64,000 bases of DNA from Porodaedalea pini (Eukaryota > Basidiomycota > Agaricomycetes > Hymenochaetales > Hymenochaetaceae). Below the pieces are notes generated by a model that saw only the letters and a list, made by a program, of their open reading frames with translations, made no database searches and had not been told where the DNA came from. The position numbers were made by a program, and so were the translations under genes. Below are positions 11,703 to 23,250 of the stretch, piece after piece (position 1 is the stretch's first letter; every line of letters begins with the position of its first letter). Where the stretch lies: assembly GCA_002794775.1 (NCBI GenBank), contig NBAY01000008.1, forward strand, positions 682,001 through 746,000, written 5' to 3'.

Positions 11703-12571
11703 TGTTGTAAGGTTATGCGATTGAGATTCCACTTCGAGAGTGAGTTCTTCAGGTAGCTCTGAAGGACTTAGTTATATAGGCTTTGGCCTTTGAAATCTGG
11801 GATTTGCTGTTAGATTAATGGCTCGGCTTTGAGGCCGGCGACCAAAGAGCGGTGCACAGCGGAACAAGGCACGAAATGAAGACTGGGAGTTGAGACACCC
11901 AAGAGTGATTCCCGTCGCCGAGACATGTACAACTTGTTAGAAAACACCGCTCGCCGTGATGCATTTCACATCAGACCGCGCACACCGCAGAGAAACCGTT
12001 CCATGAGTCCCAGACTAGTATTGTACATCGCACGCCAACCAATGTCGATCGGCATAATTGCCCATGGGAGACGGAAACTACTGAATTACGACAGAAATGA
12101 GTCGACGAATATCCAGGATCATTAGATACAGGCACCTCAACCCTCGACGGAGGAAAGCCCCTCGCCCTGGGTGTTTTGGGTGTGCATGTGACGAATCAGA
12201 GCGGACAGAAGGAACTGAGAGTCCTAGCCATCAGTTGAGTCGAGTCAGTAAGGAGTTGTTTCATCTTGTCCAGCATGCCGGTCGGGTCACTGACAAAGTC
12301 GCGGGCTTTGACAGGCCCCTGGTGGCGGATAATTAAATCGCAGTCTATTCTTTCGTTGTATTTGTAACCTCTGGCGCGGAGAGGTGCTCAAGAATGAAGA
12401 ACCCAATACTCGGCCTGAGGCAGAGTTGTGACGAAGCGAGAGTAAGAGGTTAGGTCCATTTGACATTCCACAAGTTCAGCGTGCGAGTGCTAGGTCACGG
12501 CGCGTCCTTTCCGAGTCCGACACCCATCTCCGCCTCCTATTCATAAACCTCAAACGCCTCATACATCTGCA
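11703..12571. other. Intergenic region between divergent genes
   Basis: It contains the promoters of the Cys-rich gene (-) and MOB1 (+). I see no additional gene, RNA or repeat that can be supported. Confidence 0.4.
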
Positions 12572-13749
12572 ATGTCTTCATTCTTCGGCCTGTAAGCAAA
12601 TCGGACACACCCCTGACATATAGTAATCTGTCTGATCGGCCATCGGTGCTCTACTTAACAGAGGGAAGACACGGACGTTCAAACCGCGCAAGGACGCGCC
12701 GGAGGGCACGAAGCAGTACCAGTTACGCAAGTACGCGGAGGCGACACTTGTGAGTCTTCTTACTAGCTAATAAAGCAAGCATGGATAGTCTTTGATGCAT
12801 ACTGGGCTTGTAGGGTTCTGGAAACTTGAGACAGGCCGTGTTACTACCAGAGGGAGAAGACACGAATGAATGGCTCGCAGTTCACAGTGCGTGCTTTGTT
12901 TCCATTCATTCTGGACACTGCAAAGGAACTGACCACTAAATAGCCGTCGACTTCTTTAACCATCTCAATATGCTATACGGGACGGTAACCGAGTTCTGCA
13001 CTCCTCAGGAGGTATGCACAATTCAGCTGTTTATGCATAGACGCCTGTTGGCATTTACTCATGTATGAATAGTGTCCGATCATGTCTGCGGGCCCTCGGT
13101 ACGTTTATGTTACTCCTTCGCCGCTGTAATTTCATCTAACTGGATCTGTGGGCAGATATGAGTACCTCTGGGAAGACGGCGCACGATTCAAGCGGCCGAC
13201 GAAGCTGCCTGCACCAGATTACGTCGACGCGCTGATGAACTGGGCACAATCGCTGTTAGATGACGAGGCCGTCTTTCCCAACAAGATCGGTACGCCAGTT
13301 AATGCCCTTGAGCGTGTTACGAACGGTATTGAGGGGATCTGATCGACCCTGTCGCGTTTTGTCTTACTTCAGGCGTACCCTTCCCCAAGAACTTTCGGGA
13401 CACAGTCCGGACGATCACCCGAAGGCTGTTCCGTGTGTATGCCCATCTTTATAGCAATCATTTTGACCAGATCTGTGCTCTTGGGATTGAAGGTCTGTTT
13501 CAGGCTGCTACTTTTGATGTGCTAGTATAATATCTGATGTGTCCTTGCAGCGCATTTAAACACCAGCTACCGTCACTTCTTCTTATTCATCAATGAGGTA
13601 AGCTTGAGCTTTGATTCACCTCATTTGGGGTCTGTTTTGACACCGATGCACGTCACTACCCTTTCTAGTTCGATCTTGTGGACAAGAAAGAGCTCGCGCC
13701 GCTTGATGAGCTCAATGAGGCTATTTTAGCTGAGGACAAGCCTCGGTAA
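12572..13749 (+). CDS. MOB1: MOB kinase activator (Mob1)
   Basis: Nine exons (12572-12591, 12662-12749, 12814-12886, 12944-13011, 13073-13098, 13156-13289, 13373-13492, 13551-13597, 13669-13749) join in frame to 218 residues, close to the 210-220 of the family. The zinc ligands are present as C-x4-C (EFCTPQECPIM) and H-x4-H (YAHLYSNHF). Other hallmarks are TFKPRKDAPEGTKQYQL near the N-terminus and LNTSYRHFFLFINEFDL near the C-terminus. Mob1 binds and activates NDR/LATS-type kinases (Dbf2 in yeast) in the mitotic-exit, septation and polarity networks. The first coding exon is only 20 nt long, a typical basidiomycete arrangement. There is no sign of damage. Confidence 0.96.
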
Positions 13750-14260
13750 CGATTCTTCTGGAGATTTCCTATCGATTCGGACGTGCCGACTTGTAATGAT
13801 ATGTTGTATTTTTTATCCCATTGGGGAAACCGGATTTAGACAGTGAATGCAAGCAGTCTACGCTTGCGATTCTCCACAGAAATGCATAGGACATAGGGCA
13901 AGCCTGCAAGGATAAGTTTCCTATTATTGGGTACAGATTGGGTTCTGTTCCAGTTCTCTAGGCCAGGTTCTTGGTGAGCCGGTGGGCAGGTCACCGCAGG
14001 TGCTTCATCCAATCGCCACAGGAAATTCTAAATCGGTAAAGATGGGTGGTGAGCACGTGATGAAGCATTTTGCCGTCCGTGCCGATGAACTCAACCTGGT
14101 TTTCAACACGAGACTCGACGACAGAGCTTACAAAATTACATGTACGAGTACGCTATCCATTTTCCTCAGGTCAAACGAGAATTCGTAACATCTTGTTGTT
14201 TATCTCTGCATCACGTGTGTTTTGTCACGTCACGCCGACAACAACTTCTTCAACTATATA
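13750..14260. other. Intergenic region between MOB1 and a DNA transposon
   Basis: It contains the MOB1 3' flank. No gene or RNA can be supported. Confidence 0.4.
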
Positions 14261-14262
14261 TA

Positions 14263-16614
14263 CAGTCGAACCTGCATATAAGAATACCGGTGGATAAGAA
14301 TAACCTGTGGTTAAGCATACAATTTCCTGTCCACTGACTCAGTAGGTGGGAAATTCAGGGTCCTATAAGAATAATTGTTATAAGCAATAAGAATTAAGAT
14401 TTCAGCAGAAATTTATAGGAAAAATTCTTATCTAGAGGTAGTCAAGTGACCATATATGCTTGTGACAATCTGTAGATTTGTCATTGATAAAATTTGTAGC
14501 TCACTGTTAGCGGGCAAACAGCCAAAAAGCGACTTGACCAGCACTCTCAACCTTCCATGTCTTTTTCTCAAGACCTAGGCTGTGCTCATAACCCAGATGG
14601 CACTCTCAAGGATGCCAGTGAAATTCAGTGGTCACACTCACGTGACAGTTCTCCCGTGGATCTCAGACCAGCACTTTCTGCACTCCCCATGCTTCCTGCG
14701 CTTCCTGTGCTTCCTGAAGCAGATGTACCAAAGAAACCTTCTCATGGCAGAGCACCAAAGCCTAGGACTCTTGGGAACTGATCTATCACAGCCACAGTTC
14801 ACCCGGTGCAGAAGCACATTTCCTATACCAATGGGGACCGGCTCAAGATTCTCAACTTTGCAGAAGGCCCTGGGAAGGGCCTGACACAGGGAAAAATTGC
14901 TGAGCACTTCCATTATAAATGGTCTAAGCTTGATCAGTCTACTGTTAACAAGGTTTTGGCAAAGAGGGATGAATTACAGAAATTGGCTAAGGAGGATCCC
15001 AATTTTGTATTTTTTAGGCAGCCCAGAATGGTTAAACTTCCTCAATTGGAGGAAGCACTTGTTCTTTGGGTCAATACTATTATGGGATGGATCAGTATCA
15101 CAGCCGTGATTCTCAAGGTCAAAGCTGAGAGCTTTGCCAATCAGCTTGGAATTCCAAATGATCAGTGCCTTTCCCTTTCTAATGGATGGGTAGAAGCATT
15201 CAAGCAGCGGCATGGGCTTCGAGAAGTTCAGCTTCATGGTGAGGCTGCTTCCGTTTCCCTAGATGATGTCACAGCTGCTAGGAAGTGGCTTCAAACCATT
15301 CTTTTGGGCTTCAAACCATGCGACATTTATAATTTTGACAAAACAGGCCTCTATTACAGGATGCCACCAGATCAGACTTTGGCTAGTCAGCAAATATCAG
15401 GTGGAAAAGGGGACAAGACCCGAATTACCCTTGGATTTATTACAAATTTGGATGGATCAGATATCAGGGTCTTGCTTTTTTTAGGCCATGCCCAGAAACC
15501 TCGGTGCTTCCAGAAGAAAGAAGGTGTAGATCTTGGATTTTACTATTTTTGGAATAAAAAAGCATGGATGACAGGTTCAATTTTCAAGCTGTGAGTGGAA
15601 ATTCATTTTTTTGTCTATTAATTGATAATAACTTTTGTTAAGTTTTCTTGAAGACCTTGATAGAGATATGCACTCTCAGAAGTACAGGATTTGCCTCACA
15701 ATTGACAATGCACCATCCCATATTTTTGATCCAAAGGCACTTATGAACATGGAGGTTATTTTTCTCAACCCAAACATGATGTTGCACATCCAGCCAATGG
15801 ATGCTGGAATCATTCAGGCATTTAAGGCTCATTACCGGCGGTTGTTTATTCTCAGAGCTCTGGCTCATTATGAAGAAGGGGCCGAAAACATATATTTCAT
15901 TGATCAGCTCCAGGGAATGCATCTTGCTATGGAAGCATGGAGCCTAGTCACACCAAAAACAGTTACGAACTGCTGGAAGCACATGGGGATTCTTAGTGCA
16001 GGCAAATCTGACTCAGCAGATAAAACAATAAGCAAAGTTCTAGAACTAAAGAAGGCTATTGCGGAACTTGAAGGAGCACAGAAGGACTTTTCCGTGGAAG
16101 CTGGAGGAAAGAATTTGCAGAAGGCCAAAGAACTTCTTGAAGTGGAGGGTGAGAAAGTTACAGAATCCGGTTGGACAGATGATGAAATTATCTCACAGGT
16201 TCAATTGAATCAATTGGAAGCTGACGGCCAGCATATTCCCAAGCTTGAACCCCTGGAACCGGAGCCAGAACCTCTCATGATGCTTCCAGAAGCATGCTGA
16301 GCCCTCACACAGCTCGACACACTCTTTCAAAGCCGAACTGGTGATGAGTACAGTCAAGCACACAAGCTTCTACTGAAGCTCTGGTGGTTGGTTTAGAAGG
16401 AAATTAATAATGGTTTGTCACAAGCAGATATCTGTAACTATTTCTCTTAAATTGTCTTCATTTCAATATTAATGTTCTCGGTGAAGTAGCTAGTTCATCC
16501 ACCCATAAAAGGATTTTTTTTACACATTACATAATAACGTGCACAAGCATTACCTGTGCTTAAGCATAACCTGGCATGTCCACCGAACCCTATTCTTATA
16601 CACAGGTTTGACTG
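14263..16614 (+). mobile_element. pogo/Fot1-type DNA transposon
   Basis: This 2,352-bp element has TIRs starting CAGTCGAACCTGCATATAAG on the left and CAGTCAAACCTGTGTATAAG on the right (reverse strand). It is flanked by TA on both sides (14261-14262 and 16615-16616), as expected for Tc1/mariner. Related short subterminal blocks with the word TTAAGCATA lie just inside both ends. It encodes one transposase with a nonsense codon (separate entry). Both ends are complete, so the copy could still be moved by a transposase supplied elsewhere. Confidence 0.92.
14557..16300 (+). pseudogene. pogo/Fot1-family transposase, one in-frame stop
   Basis: Reading from the ATG at 14557, a single frame runs through one TGA at 14779-14781. 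It continues to 15590, crosses a GT...AG intron (15591-15642) and ends at 16300. Order of parts: a Pro/Ser-rich N-terminus, then a CENP-B-like helix-turn-helix (LKILNFAEGPGKG onward), a second Tc5-type helix-turn-helix, and a DDE_1 catalytic core. The three catalytic Asp are visible in YNFDKTGLYY, LTIDNAPSHI and HIQPMDAGIIQ, the last two about 31 residues apart. A Lys/Glu-rich C-terminus follows. The stop lies before the DNA-binding region, so the catalytic part can be made only by reinitiation, readthrough or splicing around it. The family cuts and pastes at TA sites. Confidence 0.85.
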
Positions 16615-17224
16615 TATGGTTTCTGGGGTGGTAAAAAGTTGATGGCACCTGCCCACTGAGTCAGTAACGCAGTGTGCTACGTATTTGTACTGTAAAAACT
16701 AAGCACAAAATGATGAGGGAAAAGAGTGGAATGGAGAACTGGCTCTAATAAATTCAAAACTCAGTTCATTGGTTGTCTCGCAGCATCAATTGAGCTTGTC
16801 ATTCCAACAATAGTTTCTTTCCAAGCACAATTTTATTCAAATGTGCTCTTAGCAAGCTGAAAATGAGTGAAAAGGATGGAAAAAAGTTGGTACATAGGCT
16901 AAAAAGATGCTCTATAGTAAGAATGTCAAGGTTGACTAATGGACAAGAAATTGTCTGCTTGGGTCGTTTGGCGTCGGGATTCAACTGGTTATTGAGCCTT
17001 TAATTTTTATTCTTTTATTCTAATAATAAATATATGCACTTCTTCCTTCTGCTTTTTACTGTACTCTTTGCAAATGATGGCAGTCAAAAAATCCAAGGAA
17101 TGTCAGACTTCGGAGACATCACCAATACTTTCCTTCAAGTGGTAGGGCTAGGAAAAGGAAGGTGTTGCACATAGGAAACTTGCCTTCAGCTTTTTGCTAC
17201 CCCATCGACTGTATATTAGTACTA
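16615..17224. other. AT-rich spacer between two transposons
   Basis: About 600 bp of AT-rich sequence with no supported gene. It may include remnants of older elements, but I find no terminal repeats. Confidence 0.35.
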
Positions 17225-17466
17225 CCAGCCCTGGAGTTCCCAGCAAAGCTGGGAACTCTGCTGATCATCAATCCAAGTTTTTTAGGCATTGCTTAATCTG
17301 AGTTTTTTTGGTTCTTCAGATTTAATTAATGCAATTTCTCACTCTGAAAGCTATACCTATTCAAGGTTTGTTGCTGGCCATCAGTCTAAGCTCTTAGAAT
17401 AATGCTTCATCCTAGTTCACATGATTCTTCAGTTGCAAAACTATATATCTCACATACACATGCTTA

Positions 17467-18315
17467 CAGCCATTTTCATAAGTCCTGCGACATGTGCATG
17501 TCACATGAAGTGAGCCGCGTCAGAGCCAAAGTGTCAAAGAATTAGAATGAATGCCTATTTTCTCTGTGAATTCTGCACAGAACCTGCTCATTAAGTACTC
17601 AAAAAAAAGGCACGGTTCTCAAGAGAAGAAATATGTAAAATAGGGAGCAATAAATTGACTGTGTAGACAGGTGGAGATCAAACAAGTGCAGCTGGTCTGT
17701 TCTCTTACCCATTTCCACTGAGATTCAAAAATTATGGCTCCCCTACATCTACCTACAAAATTCTTTCCTGTATCTGTAAATTAAGTATATGACTATACCA
17801 ACATCTCCTGCAAGTTTGAAGCCAATCCATTCAGTATTCATGGTGCAGCAGCAAGATTTGTGTTCTACTCTGCAAGACCTGTTGTGAGAAAAGGAGGGTG
17901 GAAAGAGCTTGAAGTGGAACACAAATCTTGCTGCTGCACCATGAATACTGAATGTATTGGCTTCAAACTTGCAGGAGATGTTGGTATAGTCATATACTTA
18001 ATTTACAGACACAGGAAAGAATTTTATAGGTAGATATAGGGGAGCCATAATTTTTGAATCTTGGTGGAAATGGGTGAGAGAACAGACCAGCTGCACTTGT
18101 TTGATCTCCACCTGTCTACACAGTCAATTTATTGCTCCCTATTTTACATATTTCTTCTCTTGAGAACCGTGCCTTTTTTTTGAGTACTTAATGAGCAGGT
18201 ACTGTGCAGAATTCACAGAGAAAATAGGCATTCATTCTAATTCTTTGACACTTTGGCTCTGACGCGGCTCATTTCATGTGACATGCACGTGTCGCAGGAC
18301 TTATGAAAAAGGCTG
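17467..18315. mobile_element. Long-inverted-repeat MITE F, copy 1
   Basis: The element is 849 bp and lies inside D. Ends are CAGCCATTTTCATAAGTCCT and its complement. Two arms of about 397 bp pair almost perfectly around a spacer of about 55 bp. TA flanks both ends (17465-17466 and 18316-18317). The pre-insertion site can be seen in element E (near 39138), where the two flanks are continuous. It is non-coding. Confidence 0.9.
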
Positions 18316-18387
18316 TAAAAGCAATCTGAAGTTTTATTGTATGACATTCTATTTACAACAAAACCTCACTAAGTACAATATTGGTTG

Positions 18388-18872
18388 TGTTAGGCAGAAG
18401 TCTGGGTGGAACTCAGACTAGGCAACCTCAACGTGCGGCACCTGACAGTGACGCGGACGTTGTCTGGGACAGGCTGTATCTCGAACGCGAAGTTCGGGCA
18501 GCGGGTTTACTCAGACTGGACGATGTGGAGGTAAGAGGATTAATACAAGTCTAACTAATACAAGGGGGTGGGTCTCACCTGGACGATGTGGAGGTAAGAG
18601 GAAAAGCAGAACAGGGGGTTTCTGCGATTCCACCTTCCTCTATATAGCACCATCCATGGGATTGTATTATCTAAGTACTGTATAGTTTACATAACTAGGA
18701 ATGGAACGAATGAAGGTTGGGTCGTACTAAGTGAGTGTGGGAATGATTGTGTATGACATAAGAATGGGAAATGATTATGAAAGAAGGTTAAATATAATGG
18801 AAAGGAGCGGTTAAAAGAAAGGAAATGGTAAAAGGGAAAATAAAAGAAAAGGTAAAAGTTTGAGTCCTAACA
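18388..18872 (-). repeat. LTR of element A (3' LTR)
   Basis: This 485-bp copy differs from its partner at 36771 by ten single-base changes. All are transitions, and all are of the CG versus TG/CA type. It abuts the C-rich complement of the polypurine tract at 18876-18885. Confidence 0.95.
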
Positions 18873-20344
18873 TTACCCCCCCTTCAAGGTTGGGCGTCCC
18901 GACCAACCAAGATCACGGTCATCTGGTTTGGTGTCGACAAAGAGTGGATGGAGTTGTTGGCGAGGAATGTTGAGTTTTCGAGGAGTGCCAGGGTGTTTCT
19001 GATAGAACTCCACGATCGCCTCTTTTGCATTCTCACCGAAGTCCGTCTCAGGCTGCCAAGTCGGTTCGTTGTATCCGACCCACTTGACGAGGTACTGTAG
19101 CTTTCCTCGGTGCAGACGTGAGTCGATAACTTCCTGAACCTCGTATTCTTCCTCGTTGTCAATGATGTCGGGCGGTGGCGGTGGAGGTTGTTTTTGGCTT
19201 TCGAAGGATGGTTCAATGGTGGGTTTCAACAGGGCTTCATTGAAGATGGGGTGGACTTTCTTCCATCGCTTGGGGAGTTTGAGCTTGTATGCGCTCGTGC
19301 CCACCTTGTCGACAATTTCGAAGGGTCCGTACCACTTGTCTGCTAGCTTCTTTGTCAGCGCATCCATGCTGATGTTCTGACCATCCAGGAAGACCTTGTT
19401 GCCAGTCTGGTACTCCACTGATACCCCCGCTGTCCGGTCATGGTAGCGCTTCATGTCATCAGCTGCCTTGACCAGGTTGTCCTTCACAATGCGATGAGTC
19501 TCTTTGATGTGTTTTGCAAATTCTTCTGCCGACATGTTAGTGGATGAAGTCCATGTCGTGTCGAAGCTCAGTGGATGACGTCCTGTGTTCGCGTAGAAGG
19601 GAGACATCTTTGTCGCTGAGTGTTCGTGGTTGTTGTATGCGAACTCTGCGAGAGGGAGCCAGTCCTTCCAGTCCGATTGCCGATGGTTAACGAAGAGCCT
19701 AAGGTACTGTTCGAGTTCTTGGTTAACACGTTCCGTCTGACTGTCTGTTTGCGGGTGATATGCCATCGACGGGTTGCCTTCGATGTGCAGGAGTTTGTAT
19801 AGTTCCCTCATCATCGACGCGTCGAACTGCATGCCACGGTCATGGATAATCTTCTTGGGTAGGCCGTGGAGGCGGAAGACGTGGTCGTGGTACAACTGAG
19901 CCATGCCTTCTGCTGACAGCTTCGTCGTCATCAGAATTGCATGCATCTGCTTTGAGAATCTATCTACGAGGACGCAAATCGCATTGTGTCCCTTCGATTC
20001 TGGGAGCTCTCCGATGAGGTCGACCATGACAATTTCCCAAGGAGCTCCGGGGACCATATTCGGATGGAGTGGTCTCGACCTCGACGCTCTCAGAGCCTTT
20101 GTTCGCTGGCAGCAATCACATCCTCAGACGTACGCTCGGATGTCGGAGAATATCGACGCCCACCAGAAGTCTCGACAGACAAGTTCCACTGTCTTTGACG
20201 CTCCTGGATGCCCAGCCAGTACTGAGTCGTGACATTCCCATAACACCGATTCCTTTATTGTCGACGGGATGTATACCTTGCCCTTCATCTGCCACAAACT
20301 GTCGACCTTTGTCATTCCTGTCAGCCTCTCCGACTCGTTCTGCA
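18873..20344 (-). pseudogene. Element A pol, 3' part (integrase and chromodomain)
   Basis: It aligns with the C-terminal half of element C's polyprotein: the H-H-C-C zinc region of integrase, the D,D,E core and a C-terminal chromodomain (LQYLVKWVGYNEPTWQPETD). The frame from 20057 to 18873 is open for 394 codons and ends RPTLKGG just before the LTR. Upstream of it, TGA has replaced CGA in the zinc region (YVRGC in element C). The left boundary with the rest of pol is the insertion point of element B. Confidence 0.9.
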
Positions 20345-20778
20345 TGTTAGGCGGGAGTTCAGGAGATGACTCGGACTGGGCAGGCCTCAGCTGACTGTCA
20401 TCTGGGATGTGCTATACTCGAGCGAGAACTCGGGACACGCTGTACTCAGGCTAGGTCATCGTGGAGGTAAGAGGATTAACACAATATACGCTACTACAGG
20501 AGGGGATGCGGTCTCACCTAGGTCGTCACGGAGGTAAGAGGAAAAGCAGAACAAGTGTTCATGCGAGTTCCTCAAACCTTTTATTTGCGCTGATTGTGAG
20601 ACCAGATTATCTAAGTACTGTATAGTTTATGTAATTTGGAATGGAACAAATGAAGGTCTGGTGGAAGGAGTGTGGGAAATGATTGAAAAGATGATTAATT
20701 ATAATGAAAAGGGAGCGATTAAAAGAAAAGAAATGATAGAAGAAAAATAAAAAGAAAGGAGAAGTTCAAGTCCTGACA
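20345..20778 (-). repeat. LTR of element B (3' LTR)
   Basis: Compared with the copy at 32415 it shows 15 differences in 434 bp, all transitions. It is followed by a C-rich complement of the polypurine tract. Confidence 0.95.
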
Positions 20779-22435
20779 TTACCCCCCCCTCAAGGTTGGG
20801 TGTCCCGACCAACCAAGATTGCAGTCATCTGGCTCGGTGTCGACGAAGAGTGGATGGAGTCGTTGGTGCGGAATGTCGAGTTTTCAAGGAGCTCCAGGGT
20901 GTTTCTGATAGAACTCTGTGATCACCTCCTTTGCGTTCTCACCCAAGTCCGTCTCAGGCTGCCAAGTCGGTTCATTGTATCTGACCCACTTGACGAGGTA
21001 CTGTAGCTTTCCTCGGTGCAGACGTGAGTCGATAACCTCTTGAACCTCGTATTCCTCCTCATTGTCAACGATGTCGGGCGGTGGTGGTGGAGGTTGTTTC
21101 TGGCTTTCAAAGGCTGGTTCAACAGCGGGCTTTAGCAGTGCTTCGTTGAAGACGGGGTGGACCTTTTTCCATCGCTTTGGGAGCTTGAGCTTGTGTGCAC
21201 TTGCTCCCACCTTGTCAACAATGTCGAAGGGACCGTACCATTTATCAGCAAGCTTCTTTGTTGGCAAATCTGTACTGATGTTTCGTCCGTCGAGGAAGAC
21301 TTTGTCGCCAGTCTGGTACTCCACCGATGTTCCTGCCATCCGGTCGTGGTAGCATTTCATGTCTTCTGCTGCCTTGACTAGGTTGTCCTTTGCAATGTGA
21401 TGAGTCTCCTTGATGTGCTTCGCAAATTCTTCCGCTGACATGTTGGCAGAGGAAGTTTGCACTGCATCGAAACTCAGAGGGTGACGTCCTGTGTTCGCGT
21501 AGAAGGGAGACATTCTTGTCGCCGAGTGTTTGCAGTTGTTATATGCGAATTCTGTGAGGGGGAGCCAGTCCTTCCAGTCTGATTGCTGATGGTTAACAAA
21601 GAGCCTAAGGTACTGTTCAAGCTCTTGGTTAACACATTCAGTCTGACTGTCTGTCTGCAGGTGATATGCCGTTGACGGGTTGCCTTTGATGTGCAGGAGT
21701 TTGTATAGCTCCTTCATCATTGATGCATCGAACTGCGTGCCATGGTCATGGATGATCTTCTTTGGTAGACCGTGGAGGCGGAAGACGTGATCGCGGTACA
21801 GCTGAGCCATGCCTTCTGCTGACAGCTTTGTCATCATCAGGATCGCATGCATTTGTTTCGAGAATCTATCTACGAAGATGCAAATCGCATTGTGTCCCTT
21901 TGATTCTGGGAGTTCTCCGATGAGGTTGACCGTGACGATTTCCCAAGGGGCTTTGGGGACCATATTTGGATGGAGTGGTCTCGACCTCGACGCTCTCAGA
22001 GCCTTTGTTCACTGACAGCAATCACATCCTCAAATGTACACTCGGATGTCGGAGAACATTGATGCCCACCAGAAATCTCGGCGTACCAGTTTGACCGTCT
22101 TTGACGATCCAGGGTGTCCTGCCAGGGTTGAGTCATGGCATTCCCTCAGCACCACTTCCTTCATCGTCGATGGTATGTACACCTTGCCTTTCATGTACTG
22201 TAACCTGTTGACGTCCGTCAGTCCCGTTGGCCTCTCCGACTTGTCCTGTGCCCTCTGCGCATCACCCACTCGTTCCAACAGCTCATCACGCAACATCCTT
22301 ACTATTCCTCAGTTCAGCCACTTCTCCTTGATGAAGACGACACCGTTGTTATCATCCTTTCCCTCGTTGTAGCCGGTCTTATGTGACAGTAAGTCCGCTT
22401 TGCCCATCGTCTTCCCCGACTTGTGCTTGAGGTGG
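20779..22435 (-). pseudogene. Element B pol, 3' part (RNase H end, integrase, chromodomain)
   Basis: The frame 21963-20884 covers the integrase core and most of the chromodomain. The upstream zinc region (22296-22030) is open, but stops separate the two: two Arg codons of element C (in YVRGC and CQRTK) are TGA here. The stretch near 20870-20884 also breaks the C-terminal tail. The piece ends where element C inserted, in the RNase H region. Confidence 0.88.
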
Positions 22436-22848
22436 TGTTAGAACCTGAACTTTCACCTTTTCCTTTATTTTCCCTTTTACCATTTCCTTTATTATATTCG
22501 TCCTTTTCATTATATTTACCCATCTTACACAATCATTCCCACACTACCTTCATTTGTTCCATTCCCACTTGTTATGTAATGTTAGGTAATATAGTCTCAC
22601 GGTCGTCGCTATATAAGGTCTCAGGAATCGCATGAACTCCTTGTTCTGCTTTTCCTCTTACCTCCGCGACGACCTAGGTGAGACTCGTCCCCCTTGTATT
22701 AGTTTAGACTTGTATTAATCCTCTTACCTCCGTGACGACCTAGCCTGAGTAAGCGTGTCCCGAGTCTACGCTCGAGTATAGCACGTCCCAGACGACAGTC
22801 AGCCGAGGCCTGCCTAGTCCGAGTCGTCTCCCGGGCTCCCGCCTAACA
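22436..22848 (+). repeat. 5' LTR of element C
   Basis: It starts TGTTAG and ends CTAACA. A CCTCTTACCTCC...GACCTAG block of 24 nt occurs twice (22654-22677 and 22720-22743). In the second copy one base (T) differs from the 3' LTR (C) at a CpG. Confidence 0.96.
22610..22653 (+). promoter_or_regulatory. Predicted LTR promoter: TATA box and transcript start of element C
   Basis: TATATAAG at 22610-22617 lies 33 nt upstream of GTTCTGCTTTT (22643-22653). That 11-mer is the exact complement of the primer-binding site after the LTR. In Tf1-type self-priming elements the transcript starts with this sequence, so the spacing independently supports a start at or near 22643. Element A has TATATAG, and element B an AATAAAAG-like box, at the same distance. 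Confidence 0.75.
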
Positions 22849-22849
22849 T

Positions 22850-22860
22850 AAAAGCAGAAC
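22850..22860 (+). other. Primer-binding site of element C, self-priming type
   Basis: AAAAGCAGAAC lies one base after the LTR end. It does not carry the TGG expected for a tRNA 3' CCA end, but pairs perfectly with the predicted first 11 nt of the element's own RNA. Elements A and B have the same site in the same place. Confidence 0.75.
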
Positions 22861-22962
22861 CTCACCCAGGCTCATCCCCAGCGTAAGTCGTCGCTGTCGA
22901 CTCGCCTTCACTCGGTCTAGAGGAGCGCTCCCCTCGACGGACTTGACGTGTAAACCCCCTAA

Positions 22963-23250
22963 ACGACAACCCTCAACCCTGCCCGGACGTTTTCGGACGT
23001 TCGTGTATTACGTAAATATATCAACCTACATTTCCCGACCCTGGCTCTACGAATTAGCCTCTGGTGGAGTACGCACCTAACGTGGACGTGGGTAACAAGA
23101 CGAGTCCAAACTTCGACGACAATCTCGTTTGTAATCTCACTCGGATCCTACCGCCTCGTCATCAACTTCGCTGACGAACCCGCTCAACGTTGGCGTAACC
23201 CCGGATCGAACGCGCAACCGATCCCTGTCCCTCCGCCAACGTCAAGATAG
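22963..23250 (+). CDS. Conserved leader reading frame of element C, without ATG
   Basis: An open frame of 95 codons lies between the primer site and gag, directly after a TAA and beginning with ACG. Its product would end PGSNAQPIPVPPPTSR. The same frame is open in A and B, and several differences are conservative at the protein level, so it may be translated. It overlaps the upstream extension of gag by about 50 nt, with gag in the -1 frame. It has no ATG in C. A possible intron (GTAACC at 23195 to TAG at 23250) would fuse it in frame to gag, but A and B lack that GT. No domain is recognised. Confidence 0.4.
   Translation, partial: TTTLNPARTFSDVRVLRKYINLHFPTLALRISLWWSTHLTWTWVTRRVQTSTTISFVISLGSYRLVINFADEPAQRWRNPGSNAQPIPVPPPTSR

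Noticed and set aside
13148..13342. A 64-codon frame read as an independent small gene
   Set aside because: It is exon 6 of MOB1 plus intron read-through.
15635..16300. A separate gene downstream in the pogo-like element
   Set aside because: It joins the upstream transposase frame through a good 52-nt intron and supplies the second and third catalytic Asp.
22654..22743. CRISPR-like repeated block in the LTR
   Set aside because: Only two copies per LTR, in a eukaryotic retrotransposon; not an array.
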